DNA of 64,000 nt from Curtobacterium sp. 9128 (GCF_007673775.1 NZ_VEAF01000006.1:1-64000); one strand, 5' to 3'. Numbered from the stretch's first letter, positions 43,590 to 52,801 are shown. Translations and numbers: made by a program. The notes: a model not told the origin generated them from the letters alone.

Positions 43590-43913
43590 ATGACCCCGAA
43601 CGACCCCACCGCCCAGGGACTGGCCACCATGGCGTCCGCCGGCTTCGAGTTCGGCGGCGACCCGGAGCAGGTCGCGCACGACGTCCACACGATGTGGGAG
43701 CAGCTCGGGCGGCCGCACGGGGCGTTCGAGGCGGCGGCGCAGGCCATCGCGCACCTGCCCCAGCGCCCGGAGGTGCCCGTCGCCGACCAGGCCCGCCGGC
43801 GCCGGCTCGAGCGGGCGTTCGGCATCAACTCCGTCGAGGTCGAGCTGGCCGCCGCGCTGTCCGCGCGGGAGCTGCTCGAGCGCATGGCGCGCACCTGCGG
43901 CGTCGCGGGCTGA
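43590..43913 (+). CDS. Hypothetical protein (107 aa)
   Basis: A 107-residue soluble helical protein (GFEFGGDPEQVAHDVHTMWE, ARRRRLERAFGINSVEVELA) with no recognised domain. ATG at 43590; the ribosome site is weak. It is divergent from the tetR gene and ends before a perfect bidirectional terminator. It could be a target of the TetR regulator. Its sequence shows no signal peptide or membrane span. Confidence 0.55.
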   Translation: MTPNDPTAQGLATMASAGFEFGGDPEQVAHDVHTMWEQLGRPHGAFEAAAQAIAHLPQRPEVPVADQARRRRLERAFGINSVEVELAAALSARELLERMARTCGVAG

Positions 43914-43984
43914 GCGCGGGCGCCGCGGCGCCGGCGGCGCGCGGCTCGGCGCCGGCGGCACGCGGCACGCGGCACAGCACCGCA

Positions 43985-44028
43985 GAACGGACACAGCACC
44001 GCGGATCTCCGCGGTGCTGTGTCCGTTC
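43985..44028. terminator. Perfect 21-bp bidirectional hairpin
   Basis: GAACGGACACAGCACCGCGGA, two bases, and its exact complement, between a plus-strand hypothetical gene and the minus-strand SDR gene. It should serve both; a shorter CACAGCACCGCAG copy lies just to the left. Confidence 0.85.
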
Positions 44029-44068
44029 CGGGGTGCTGCGGCGGACGACCCCCGCCCGCCGGGAGCCG

Positions 44069-44968
44069 CTACGGCGTCGGCATGCCGCCGTCGACGTGCA
44101 GCGTCTCGCCGACCACGTAGGACGACTCGCCGCTGGCGAGGAACACGAACGCCGGCGCGAGCTCGGCGGGCTGACCCCAGCGGCCGAGGTAGGTCTGCTC
44201 GCCAGCGGACGGCAGCGCCTCCGGCGGCTGGCCACCCGCGGGCTGCAGCGGCGTCCAGATCGGGCCGGGTGCGACGGCGTTGACGCGGATGCCCTTCGGC
44301 GCGAGCTGCGCCGCGAGGCCCTTCGCGAGGTTGTTCACGGTCGCCTTCGTCGCCGCGTAGTGCACCAGGTGCGGTGACGGCGCGTACGCCTGGATCGAGG
44401 TGGTGTTGATGATCGTCGAGCCCGGCTTGAGGTGCGGCACGGCGGCCTTCGTGATGCGGAACGTCGCGTAGGCGTTCGTCTTGAACGTCTCGTCGAACTC
44501 CTCGTCGGAGATCTTCGTGATGTCGTCGACGTTCTGCTGCTTGCCGGCGTTGTTCACCAGGATGTCGAGGCCACCGAGCTCCTGGACGGCCTGCTCGACG
44601 AGCTGCTCGCAGAACTCGCGGGACGTGATGTCGCCGGGGATCGCGACGGCCTTGCGTCCGGCCGCCTCGATGAGGGCGATGATCTTGTCGGCGTCCTCCT
44701 GCTCCTCGGGCAGGTAGACGATCGCGACGTCGGCGCCCTCGCGGGCGTAGGCGATCGCGACGGCTGCGCCGATCCCGGAGTCACCACCGGTGACGAGCGC
44801 CTTGCGGCCCTCGAGTCGTCCGGAGCCGCGGTAGGTGTCCTCGCCGTGGTCGGCCGGGACGTTCTGCGCCATCTCCTCGTCGGTGCCCGCGCCGGGCAGG
44901 TACTGCTCGTCGGGCTTCTTGTCCGCGTACATCGCGGTCGGGTCCTGCATCGTGTACTGGTCCGTCAT
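44069..44968 (-). CDS. SDR family oxidoreductase (YghA-like, general stress)
   Basis: A 299-residue SDR with the same plan as the ligD-linked SDR: polar N-terminal extension with PADHGEDTYRGSGRLEG, cofactor site VTGGDSGIGAAVAIAYA, NNAGKQQNVDDI and catalytic YAATKAT, then WTPLQPAGGQPP. Unlike its paralogue it retains the canonical NNAG. GspA39/YghA-type enzymes are linked to stress and aldehyde or keto reduction; substrate unknown. ATG at 44968. Confidence 0.9.
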   Translation of the reverse strand: MTDQYTMQDPTAMYADKKPDEQYLPGAGTDEEMAQNVPADHGEDTYRGSGRLEGRKALVTGGDSGIGAAVAIAYAREGADVAIVYLPEEQEDADKIIALIEAAGRKAVAIPGDITSREFCEQLVEQAVQELGGLDILVNNAGKQQNVDDITKISDEEFDETFKTNAYATFRITKAAVPHLKPGSTIINTTSIQAYAPSPHLVHYAATKATVNNLAKGLAAQLAPKGIRVNAVAPGPIWTPLQPAGGQPPEALPSAGEQTYLGRWGQPAELAPAFVFLASGESSYVVGETLHVDGGMPTP

Positions 44969-45147
44969 GTCCTCGACGGTACGCAGCACCCCTCCGACGC
45001 CGTGGAGGCTGCTGTCCCCCGACGCGCAGGGCGGCCGGCTCGCGCGCCGCACCCGCATGCGCACGGTGCGCCCCGGTCCGGCGGGGCGCGACGTGCGCGT
45101 GCGGGCGCGTCCCGGTCTGGAGGCTCGGCGTCGCCCCGCCGCTCGGC

Positions 45148-46080
45148 CTACGCCGGGTGCGCGGCCAGCAACGCATCCGTCTCGGCACGGGTCGGCGCGG
45201 TCGCCGGTCCGGGTCGCGAGACCGCGATCGCCGCGGCGGCGTTCGCGCGCCGCACCGCGTCGAGGAGCGGCTCCCCGCGGGTGAGCGCCGCGACGAGCAC
45301 CCCGCCGTGCGCGTCCCCCGCACCGTTGGTGTCGACGGCGGCGACCGGGAAGCCCGGCACCAGGACGGGCCCGTCCGGCAGCGACCGGTCGGCCACCCAG
45401 CACCCGGCCCCGCCGTCGCGGACGAGGACCGTCCCTGGGGCTGCCGCGGCCATGGCGGTGACCACGCTGCGGAGGTCGGTCGGTCCCGGCGACATGAGCC
45501 GCGCCTCCCGGGCGTTCGTGGACAGGACGTCCGCGCGCGCCGTGACGGGGCCGAGGACCGCCGGGTCCAGCGTCGCGACCAGCGGCGACGGGTCGAGCAC
45601 GACCCGCACCGACGGCGGCACGGTCGCGATCCACGACGCGATCGCCGGGCCGTTCACCGGGTGTGCGAGTCCGTAGCCGGAGACGAACAGCGTGTCGTCG
45701 TCGCGGAGGTGGATCCGCTCGAGCTCCCGGGTGCCGAGCCGCCCCTCGGCGCCGACGCTCGTGACGAAGGTGCGCTCGGTGGACGCGTCGACCAGGGCGA
45801 CGCAGTACCCGCTGTCCTGGTCGTCGACCCCGGGCTGCAGGACCTCGACGTCCGCGTCGGCCAGGGCACGACGGACGACGTCACCGAACGGCCCGGTGCC
45901 GTACTGGCCGGCGAACACGACGTCGAGGCCGTCCCGCCGGGCCGCCACCATCGTGTTCAGCCCGCCCCCGGCGGTGATGTCGGACGACGACGCGATGACG
46001 TCGCCGCCCGGCTCCGGGAGGGCGCCGATGCGCATCACGACGTCGACGACGACGTTGCCGACCGAGACGAGCCGCGGCAT
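45148..46080 (-). CDS. PfkB family carbohydrate kinase
   Basis: A 310-residue sugar or nucleoside kinase. VSVGNVVVDVVMRIGALPEP opens it, TAGGGLNTMVAARR is the substrate loop and AVDTNGAGDAHGGVLVAAL the ATP/catalytic motif with the base Asp. The substrate loop differs from ribokinase (GGGLN instead of GGKSAN). Its ATG overlaps the last base of the permease stop codon. Placement after an ADP-ribosylglycohydrolase and NCS1 permease suggests phosphorylation of the sugar or nucleoside released or imported. Confidence 0.88.
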   Translation of the reverse strand: MPRLVSVGNVVVDVVMRIGALPEPGGDVIASSSDITAGGGLNTMVAARRDGLDVVFAGQYGTGPFGDVVRRALADADVEVLQPGVDDQDSGYCVALVDASTERTFVTSVGAEGRLGTRELERIHLRDDDTLFVSGYGLAHPVNGPAIASWIATVPPSVRVVLDPSPLVATLDPAVLGPVTARADVLSTNAREARLMSPGPTDLRSVVTAMAAAAPGTVLVRDGGAGCWVADRSLPDGPVLVPGFPVAAVDTNGAGDAHGGVLVAALTRGEPLLDAVRRANAAAAIAVSRPGPATAPTRAETDALLAAHPA

Positions 46081-47567
46081 CAGGCGAGCTCCGTCGCGGG
46101 GAGCGGCGCCGACTCGTCGACCGGGGCGTGCAGGACGCCCCGCGGACCGCCGGTGAGGACGTACACCGCCGCGGCGACGACGAACGTGACGATCCAGCCG
46201 AGCCCGTTGGCGCCGATCCACGTGCCGGAGAAGGCGCCGACGAACACCGGGTCGGCGTCCCCGACCTGCACGCTCGTGAACAGGAAGCCCACCACGATGG
46301 CGACGGCCCAGGCGATCACGGCGCGCCAGGCGACACCGCCGGAGTACCAGTACCGACCGCCGGGGCGGAGGTCGAGGAGCGCCTCGGGGTCGTACCAGGT
46401 GCGGCGCACGATGTCGGCGATGAAGACCCCGAGCCAGGCGGTGATCGGGACCGCGAGCACCGAGATGAACGTGATGAAGGGCGCGTAGAAGCCGTCGGCG
46501 ACGAGCATGAAGTACACGGCGCCGAGGAACGTCACCACGACGTCCACCGTGACCGCCCAGACCCGGGGCACCTGCACGCCGAGGGTCAGCGTCGTGAGGC
46601 TCGCCGAGTAGACGGAGAGGTGGTTCGACAGCAGCAGCCCGCCGAACGCCGCGATGAGGTACGGCACGGCCATCCAGCCCGGGAGCAGGTCGCGGATCGC
46701 CGCGACCGGGTCGCCGGCCTGCGCGAGCGTCGGGTCGCCGGCGGACACGAGCGCGCCGAGGCCGACCAGGACGACGAGCGGGATGCCGGCGCCCGCTGCG
46801 CTCGCGCCGACGAGCTTCGCCGCCCGGACGCTGGTCTTCGAGTAGCGGGCGATGTCGGCACCGGCGGTGGCCCAGCCGATGCCGGTGCCGGCGGCGATCG
46901 TGCCGATGCCGATCGCCATCGCGGCGAACGGGCCGGCCGGGGCGCTCCCGACGACGTCCCAGTCGACGCGGACGACCAGGAACACCGCGACGAACACGTT
47001 GAGCGCGCCGAACACCCAGGTCGCCCACTTCTGCACGGCGACGATGAAGGCGTGGCCGAGGCCCGAGATGAGCACGGTCGCGACGACGAACACCAGGATC
47101 GCGACGATCGTCAGGACCGGCGTGTGCTTGGCGTTGCCGTCCGTCCCGAACAGGATCGTGAAGAGGGACAGCAGGACGAACGCCGCGGTCGTGGTGTTCA
47201 CGGTCTCCCAGCCGAGGCGCGACAGCAGCGACACGAACGTCGGACCGACGTTCCCGCGCACGCCGAAGACGGCACGGCTGAGGGTCAGACCGGGAGCGCC
47301 ACCACGGCGACCGGCGATCGAGATGACGCCGACCAGCGCGAAGGACCCCGCGGCGCCGATCACCGCGACCGCCAGCGCCTGCCAGACGTTCAGGTGCTGG
47401 AACGCCACCAGGGTCGCGCCGAGGGGCAGCCCGAGGATGGAGATGTTCGCGGCGAACCAGACCCAGAAGAGGGCGCCGGCGTTCCCGGTGCGCTCGGCGC
47501 GGGGCACGGGCTCGATGCCGCGCTGCTCGATGGTGGTGAGGGTTCCCGAGGTCGGGGTGTCTGCCAT
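46080..47567 (-). CDS. NCS1-type purine/cytosine permease
   Basis: A 495-residue transporter of the nucleobase:cation symporter-1 family with about 12 spans. NAGALFWVWFAANISILGLP is the typical first span, and WATAGADIARYSKTSVRAAK lies in the middle. Members carry cytosine, purines, allantoin or related compounds with protons or sodium. Downstream of the nucleosidase-like gene across a 117-base gap that contains 17-bp repeats, and 1-base overlapping the PfkB kinase. Confidence 0.9.
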   Translation of the reverse strand: MADTPTSGTLTTIEQRGIEPVPRAERTGNAGALFWVWFAANISILGLPLGATLVAFQHLNVWQALAVAVIGAAGSFALVGVISIAGRRGGAPGLTLSRAVFGVRGNVGPTFVSLLSRLGWETVNTTTAAFVLLSLFTILFGTDGNAKHTPVLTIVAILVFVVATVLISGLGHAFIVAVQKWATWVFGALNVFVAVFLVVRVDWDVVGSAPAGPFAAMAIGIGTIAAGTGIGWATAGADIARYSKTSVRAAKLVGASAAGAGIPLVVLVGLGALVSAGDPTLAQAGDPVAAIRDLLPGWMAVPYLIAAFGGLLLSNHLSVYSASLTTLTLGVQVPRVWAVTVDVVVTFLGAVYFMLVADGFYAPFITFISVLAVPITAWLGVFIADIVRRTWYDPEALLDLRPGGRYWYSGGVAWRAVIAWAVAIVVGFLFTSVQVGDADPVFVGAFSGTWIGANGLGWIVTFVVAAAVYVLTGGPRGVLHAPVDESAPLPATELA

Positions 47568-47617
47568 GGTGCCTCTTACGTCGTCGGAAGGGTGTTCGTC
47601 GGTCAGGGGGTCCCGGG

Positions 47618-47685
47618 GTGGTCCGGGTCGTGGTGTGGTCCGGGTCGTGGGGTGGTCCGGGTCGTGGTGTGGTCCGGGTCGGCGT
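47618..47685. repeat. Four tandem 17-bp repeats in an operon gap
   Basis: Units of GTGGTCCGGGTCGTGGT at 47618, 47635 (one change), 47652 and 47669 (diverged end), lying between the permease and the glycohydrolase genes. The last unit reaches the stop codon of the glycohydrolase. Confidence 0.85.
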
Positions 47686-48695
47686 CAGCGTTCGCGGGTG
47701 CGGAGTGCGAGCAGGTGCGTCACGACCTCCGCGAACCGGATGTCGTTGACGCGCTCGACCTGCGCCACCGCGTCCGGTGACCACGCCGCAGCACCGTGCA
47801 CGGCGCCGAGCACGGCACCCGCCATCGCGGCGATCGTGTCCGTGTCGCCGCCGATGCTCGCGGCCGTGCAGAGCGTCTCCCACGGGTCCAGGTCGAGTGC
47901 CACGAGCGCGAGTGCGGCGACGACGGACTCCTGGCTGGCGACGCTCGTGCCGATCACCCCGTCGATCGCGGCGACCCGCTCGGCTCCGGGGACCGTGGGC
48001 AGCCAGTCGCGCGCCCAGGCGGTCTTGGCCGCGACGGAGGCGCCGGCGATCCAGTGCCCGCGCTGCTCGCCGATCCGAGCGGCGGCGACGGCGACGTCGA
48101 GCGCCTCGGTCCTGGACGCCCCGTCGATGCCCGCGCTGACGGCCGCCGCGATCGCCGCGGCACCGCCGATGCCGATCCCGGTGTCGTGGGTCACGCGCGA
48201 GGCGTCCTGCACCGCGTCGACGAGCGCGTCGAGGTCCGCGGCGTCGGTCGCGATGCCGACCGGGGTGATCCGCATCGCGGCGCCGTTCGTCGTCCCGGTC
48301 GAGCCGGCCTCGGCCGCGGGGACGCCGTCGAGGATCCGCTGCACCGCGGTCTTCGTGCTCGGGCCGAGCAGGTCGAGCGAGCCCTTCGCCGCCATCTGCC
48401 GTTCCCACGCGATGAGCGCCTCGGCGAAGCGGGTCGGGTCGAGGCGGCCGCCGCCCTCGACGAGCAGCCGGGCGACGAGCACGGCCTGCTCGGTGTCGTC
48501 GGTGACGCTCCCCGCCGACATGCCGTGGGCGATGCGCTGCCGGGGTCCGGCGTCGACGAAGCCCGTGATGCGCCCGTGGTCCTCGCGGATCTCGGGGAGG
48601 GACATCGACTGCGTCGGCATGCCCAGGGCGTCGCCGATCGCGAGTCCGTGCAGGGCGGCGAGGGCGTGGTCGGCGGTGGTCGTCGTGGTCGTCAT
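47685..48695 (-). CDS. ADP-ribosylglycohydrolase family protein
   Basis: A 336-residue DraG-like hydrolase. The two-metal site is visible as GSVTDDTEQAVL near residue 70 and SIGGDTDTIAAMAGAVLGA near 290, with GLAIGDALGMPTQSM at the start. Such enzymes remove ADP-ribose from proteins or act on small nucleoside-like molecules. Context (NCS1 permease, PfkB kinase, GntR) favours a catabolic nucleosidase-like role over protein de-ADP-ribosylation; that is inference. Start overlaps the GntR stop (ATGA). Confidence 0.9.
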   Translation of the reverse strand: MTTTTTTADHALAALHGLAIGDALGMPTQSMSLPEIREDHGRITGFVDAGPRQRIAHGMSAGSVTDDTEQAVLVARLLVEGGGRLDPTRFAEALIAWERQMAAKGSLDLLGPSTKTAVQRILDGVPAAEAGSTGTTNGAAMRITPVGIATDAADLDALVDAVQDASRVTHDTGIGIGGAAAIAAAVSAGIDGASRTEALDVAVAAARIGEQRGHWIAGASVAAKTAWARDWLPTVPGAERVAAIDGVIGTSVASQESVVAALALVALDLDPWETLCTAASIGGDTDTIAAMAGAVLGAVHGAAAWSPDAVAQVERVNDIRFAEVVTHLLALRTRER

Positions 48696-49417
48696 CGGAG
48701 GGTTCCCTGCTCTGTCGTGCGCCCGAAGCGCATGTGGATCCGGAAGCGTTCGGGGTCGAGCAGACTGTCGACGGCCTCGACGAAGCGCCCGTCGGCGGTG
48801 TGCGAGACGCGGCGGCTGCGCAGGAACGGCGTCCCGGCTGCTCGGCCGAGCACCGCGGCTTCGGCGTCGTCGAGCGGGCGGACGTCGACCCACTGCTCCG
48901 CCCGGGCCGGCACCAGACCAGCAGCGGTGATCGTCGCGCTGAGCGACCCGTCCACGAGGCCGTCCTGCACGGCGCGGTCGAGCCGGCCGATGCGGGGCAC
49001 GAGAGCGCGTTCGTACGAGACGTGCGGGCCGTCGACGACGGAGCGGACCCGGTCCACCGCGACGAGGGCGGGGTCCGCGTCGACCAGGGTCCCCAGCTCC
49101 GGGTCCGTCACCCGCTCGATCCGGAGGGTCGTCGCCCGGACGTCGGTGCCGCTCGCGGCGATCGACCGCGCCCACCCGGCGCGCGGGTCGAGCGCCGCGC
49201 CGTCGAACGTGACGACGGAGCCGATGCCGCCGCGGGTCGCGATGTACTCGTCGTCGGCGAGGTCGGCGAGTGCGGCACGCACCGTGCCACGACTGACGGC
49301 GTAGCGCTCGGCGAGGTCGTGCTCCCCGGGGAGCCGGTCGCCGGGGACGTAGCGGCCCGTCGCGATCGCGTCGCGGAGGGCGTCGGCGACGAGGCGTCGC
49401 TTCGATGAGACGGGCAC
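48692..49417 (-). CDS. GntR family regulator, UTRA domain
   Basis: A 241-residue HutC-type regulator: the winged helix at about residues 10-70 (YVPGDRLPGEHDLAERYAVS, RGTVRAALADLADDEYI) and a UTRA sensor domain. GTG at 49417 begins MPVSSKRRLVADALRDAI, a normal opening; a longer frame starts at 49489 but adds a Cys/Ser-rich leader. It heads the glycohydrolase-permease-kinase operon and probably binds the GTACATGTAC palindrome just upstream. Confidence 0.9.
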   Translation of the reverse strand: MPVSSKRRLVADALRDAIATGRYVPGDRLPGEHDLAERYAVSRGTVRAALADLADDEYIATRGGIGSVVTFDGAALDPRAGWARSIAASGTDVRATTLRIERVTDPELGTLVDADPALVAVDRVRSVVDGPHVSYERALVPRIGRLDRAVQDGLVDGSLSATITAAGLVPARAEQWVDVRPLDDAEAAVLGRAAGTPFLRSRRVSHTADGRFVEAVDSLLDPERFRIHMRFGRTTEQGTLR

Positions 49418-49427
49418 GGATCCGATC

Positions 49428-49437
49428 GTACATGTAC
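49428..49437. promoter_or_regulatory. Candidate GntR operator
   Basis: The palindrome GTACATGTAC lies 11 bases before the GntR start codon, next to CAGGACCTGTCC, which itself is partly symmetric. HutC-type regulators commonly bind such TA-rich palindromes near their own start. Confidence 0.5.
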
Positions 49438-49562
49438 AGGACCTGTCCAGTCCATGACGGGAGTGCTGTGACGACGTCGAGAAGGTCACGGTCGTGTTTC
49501 GGCCCGGCTCCGATTCGGTAACACCCGTCGTGCATCGACGCCGCGGGCCCTACCGTCGAACG

Positions 49563-50276
49563 GTGACTCCTCGGACCCTGCTCACCGTCGGGACCGCCGT
49601 GCTCGCCCTCGTGGTCGGCACGACGACCGCCGACCTGGTGACCGACCGCGCCGGCGACGGCCGGGCGAACGCGGCCGAGATCGTCCCGTCCGGGCCGTCA
49701 CCCGAGATCACGAACGCCAAGCTCCGCCGCGTGGACGGCGTCGAGCTCGACTCGGAGTCGATCACGCTGCGCCGCGGTGAGCGCACCGTGGCGGTCGCCT
49801 CGATGCGGTACGGCGCCGCGACCGTCGAGCTGCTCGACCGCCTGTTCGGCACCCCCTCGCGCACGACGACGGCGGAGGGCGAGGGCGGGCGCTGCTTCCC
49901 GGCCGGCACGACCTACACCTGGGGTGGCGCGATCCGGGTCGCCGCCCTCGCCCAGCCGTCGGACCTCGGCAACTCGCTCGAGGTCCGCATCCTGCGGGAC
50001 GAGGTCCGGTCGCGCACCGGCGGCATCGTCGAGCTGAGCGGTCCCGACGACGTCCAGGTCGGTGACGACGTGGCCGCACGCATCGCCGACAGCAAGCCGA
50101 GCGACCGCGACTCGCTGGGGTCAGGGGACGCGCCGGCGTGGCAGGTCCTGCTCGCCGAGGGGTGGCCGTCGGACGAGCCAGGCTCGGGGACGAACGGCGT
50201 CTCCGCCCTCACCGACGGCACCACGGTCACCGTGATCGGGTCGCCGATGCCGGTGAACGCGACGAACGGCTGCTGA
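49563..50276 (+). CDS. Secreted or membrane-anchored protein, unknown
   Basis: A 237-residue protein. An N-terminal hydrophobic segment (RTLLTVGTAVLALVVGTTTA) is a signal peptide or anchor. The rest is extracytoplasmic (LRRGERTVAVASMRYGAATV, GTTYTWGGAIRVAALAQPS, ending VNATNGC) with two cysteines that could pair. No family recognised. The GTG at 49563 is preferred over an upstream frame that lacks a signal-like start. Confidence 0.65.
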   Translation: MTPRTLLTVGTAVLALVVGTTTADLVTDRAGDGRANAAEIVPSGPSPEITNAKLRRVDGVELDSESITLRRGERTVAVASMRYGAATVELLDRLFGTPSRTTTAEGEGGRCFPAGTTYTWGGAIRVAALAQPSDLGNSLEVRILRDEVRSRTGGIVELSGPDDVQVGDDVAARIADSKPSDRDSLGSGDAPAWQVLLAEGWPSDEPGSGTNGVSALTDGTTVTVIGSPMPVNATNGC

Positions 50277-50360
50277 GCCGCGCGGACGCGGTCCGGAACC
50301 GCCCTGCCGGGCCGGCACCGAGCCTCCGTCCCGATCGCGTCGGCGTCCGGCGCCCGTCGG

Positions 50361-51143
50361 TCAGATCCGGATCTGAGCGACCACCGGGAAGTGGTCGCTC
50401 GCGAACCAGGTCTCCGGACCGTCGTGGTCGATCAGCACGCGGTCCACGCCGGCGACGCCCTTGGTGAGCACCCAGTCGATGCGCTCCCCCGACGCCACGG
50501 GCGGCTCCCAGTCGTTGTAGGTCGCCGTCAGGTCGGACGGGTCGCCCGCGACGGTCCACGCATCGGCGTACCCGGCGTCCGCGAACACCCGCGACGCCGC
50601 ACCGGTGCCGGCTGGCTCGTTGCAGTCCCCCGCGAAGACGACCGGGCCGTCGACACCCGCGAGCCGCTCGACGATGAGCGCCGCGCTCTTGCCGCGGACC
50701 TCGTCACCGTGGGCGTTCGGCTCGTGGTCGAGGTGCGTCGTCAACAGGGTGAAGGCCTCGCCCTCGGCGTCGAGGAAGCGCACGTGGTTGGCGATGCGGG
50801 GGAACAGGCTCCCCCACGTGTTCGACACCGGCTCGTCGGGGGTGTCCGACAGCCAGAACGAGCCCTCGTCCATCGGCCGGAGACGGTCGCGTCGGAAGAA
50901 GACGGCCGCGTGTTCGCCGGCCGTGCCGCCCTCGCGCCCCTGGCCGACGTCCGCGTGTTCCGGGAGCCCTTGGCGCAGGTCGTCCATCTGGTGGTCGAAC
51001 GCCTCCTGCACGCAGAGGACGTCCGGGTCGTGGCGTCGCACGATGTCGAGGAGGACGGGGAGCCGGGAGGGCCAGTCGTGCTGTGGTTTCGGGTTCTTGA
51101 TGTTGTAGGTCATCAGCGTGATCGGACGCGCGGCGTTGCCCAT
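50361..51143 (-). CDS. Endonuclease/exonuclease/phosphatase family protein
   Basis: A 260-residue EEP hydrolase: LMTYNIKNPKP, VLCVQEAF (metal Glu), TTHLDHEPNAHGDEVRGK, FAGDCNEPAG and ASDHFPVVAQ (catalytic His/Asp). Enzymes of this fold cleave phosphodiesters in nucleic acids, lipids or inositol phosphates. No signal peptide, so it is cytoplasmic. ATG at 51143 starts MGNAARPITLMTYN, the natural opening. Confidence 0.9.
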   Translation of the reverse strand: MGNAARPITLMTYNIKNPKPQHDWPSRLPVLLDIVRRHDPDVLCVQEAFDHQMDDLRQGLPEHADVGQGREGGTAGEHAAVFFRRDRLRPMDEGSFWLSDTPDEPVSNTWGSLFPRIANHVRFLDAEGEAFTLLTTHLDHEPNAHGDEVRGKSAALIVERLAGVDGPVVFAGDCNEPAGTGAASRVFADAGYADAWTVAGDPSDLTATYNDWEPPVASGERIDWVLTKGVAGVDRVLIDHDGPETWFASDHFPVVAQIRI

Positions 51144-51153
51144 GCCTTCGAAC

Positions 51154-52668
51154 CTAGTAGATGCAGGCTTCGTCCGACCCGTAGGCGTGCACGGCCGTGG
51201 ACGACGGGCTCGGCTCGTCCGACGCCGGAGCGCCGCCGTCCGCGGAACCGGCATCGGCGGACCCGGTGTCCGTCCCACCGGAGGCGGCGTCGCCGGGCTG
51301 CGCGGCCGGGACCGCCGTCTTCCCGTCGGTCCCCAGGACGAGCGTCACACCCTGCACGGACGCGGTCTGCACCGCCACCGCACCGGGGACGGCGTCGACG
51401 ACGGCCTTCGCCTGCGCCTCCATGCCCGCCGGGTACTGCACCATCGTCGTGGCGGTCGTCGAGGACGACCCGGGCGCGCCGACCTGGAACGCCCGTCCCG
51501 CCAGCACCGTCCCCGCAGCACCGGCGGCGCCGGTCACTCCACTGCCGTTGAGGACGGTCACGGCGACGCTCGCAGGGTCCGCGGCGGTCGCCGTCGTGTA
51601 CGCCTCCGGCTGCCCGACCAGCCCCTGGACGAACGCGGGCATGCCGGCGGTGTCCACCTCGACGATCGACAGGGCCGAGCCGCGGACGTAGATGGTCGGG
51701 GTCCCGAGGATCGGGATCGTCGCCGACTTGATGTTCCCCGGTCGGAGGTTCCGCAGCTGGGTCGCGAGCGAGAGCAGGTCGAGCCCCTGGTCGGTCTCGA
51801 CGGAGCCGCCGATCGCGTCGATGATGTTCGTCGTCTTCACCGGGTTGAGCAGCGTCCCCGCCGACAGGATCTTCCGCGCCTCCTGGGACAGGAAGTACTG
51901 CTGGCGCACCTGCCGGTCGAGGTCGCCGTTCGGCAGCCCGTGTCGCTGCCGGACGAAGGACAGCGCCTGCTTCGCGTCGAGGTCGGACTTCCCGGCGGGC
52001 AGGTCGACCCCGGAGTACGTGTCCTGCGCGGGCTCCTTGAGGCAGACCGACACCGGTCCGAGCTGTTTCACGATCTCGTAGAACCCGAGCAGCGAGACGC
52101 GGACGTAGTGGTCGATCGACAGGCCGCTGAGGTCCTGGATCGTCTTGATGAGCAGCTGCGCCCCGCCGGCGGCACCGCCGCCGTTGAGCGTGCCGTAGTA
52201 GAAGGCACTGTTGAGCTTGCCCTTGCCGACACCGGGGATCGGGACGTAGGAGTCACGCGGGAACGAGATCATCGTCGCGTCCTTGCCGTCCGCGGAGATG
52301 TGCAACACGATCATCGTGTCGGTGTTCGTCGCCCCGCCGTCCGACTCCGTGCTGAGCTCGGCGAGCTGCTCCGGCGTCGCGTTGTCCGGACGGTGGTCGT
52401 CGCCGACCAGCAGGATGTTCATCGCCTTGCCGTCGACGTCGTCCTGCTGCTGCTCGGTGGAGCCGGTGATCGCGTCGACCTTCGTGACGCTCGAGGCGAG
52501 GCGGTTGTACGCGTACGCCGCGTACCCCCCGCTGAGCAGGAGGGCCATGGTGAGCACGCCGGCCACAGCCGGGAACACCACGCCCAGTCCGCGCTTCTGG
52601 CGCCCGTGCCGGGGCGGCACGGCGCCGCGGCTGCGGCGGTCGGTCGTCTCTTCGGGAAGCGAACTCAC
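51154..52668 (-). CDS. LCP family protein with LytR C-terminal domain
   Basis: A 504-residue LytR-CpsA-Psr protein, the type that attaches wall polymers to peptidoglycan. A cytoplasmic polar N terminus is followed by one membrane span near residue 40 (FPAVAGVLTMALLLSGGYAA). The LCP domain has NILLVGDDHRPD, TDTMIVLHISADGKDATMIS, FPRDSYVPIPG (catalytic Arg) and LDAKQALSFVRQRHGLPNGD. A C-terminal LytR_C domain (SVAVTVLNGSGVTGAAGAAG) and an acidic Ser/Gly-rich tail follow. GTG at 52668. Confidence 0.93.
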   Translation of the reverse strand: MSSLPEETTDRRSRGAVPPRHGRQKRGLGVVFPAVAGVLTMALLLSGGYAAYAYNRLASSVTKVDAITGSTEQQQDDVDGKAMNILLVGDDHRPDNATPEQLAELSTESDGGATNTDTMIVLHISADGKDATMISFPRDSYVPIPGVGKGKLNSAFYYGTLNGGGAAGGAQLLIKTIQDLSGLSIDHYVRVSLLGFYEIVKQLGPVSVCLKEPAQDTYSGVDLPAGKSDLDAKQALSFVRQRHGLPNGDLDRQVRQQYFLSQEARKILSAGTLLNPVKTTNIIDAIGGSVETDQGLDLLSLATQLRNLRPGNIKSATIPILGTPTIYVRGSALSIVEVDTAGMPAFVQGLVGQPEAYTTATAADPASVAVTVLNGSGVTGAAGAAGTVLAGRAFQVGAPGSSSTTATTMVQYPAGMEAQAKAVVDAVPGAVAVQTASVQGVTLVLGTDGKTAVPAAQPGDAASGGTDTGSADAGSADGGAPASDEPSPSSTAVHAYGSDEACIY

Positions 52669-52801
52669 GGGGGCACGATACCCGGACCGCGTGCGCCCGA
52701 CGTGAGCCCACCCTGCAGATCGGTCGGGAGAGGCCGGTCGGGAGGCACGGGTCGCGCCCGGTGGGCACCGCGCCCGGACCGGTGGTCGCGCCGGCTCCGG
52801 C

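Noticed and set aside
46080..48408. Long minus-strand frame fused to the PfkB kinase gene
   Set aside because: It lies over the NCS1 permease and glycohydrolase genes in another frame and is Arg/Gly-rich.
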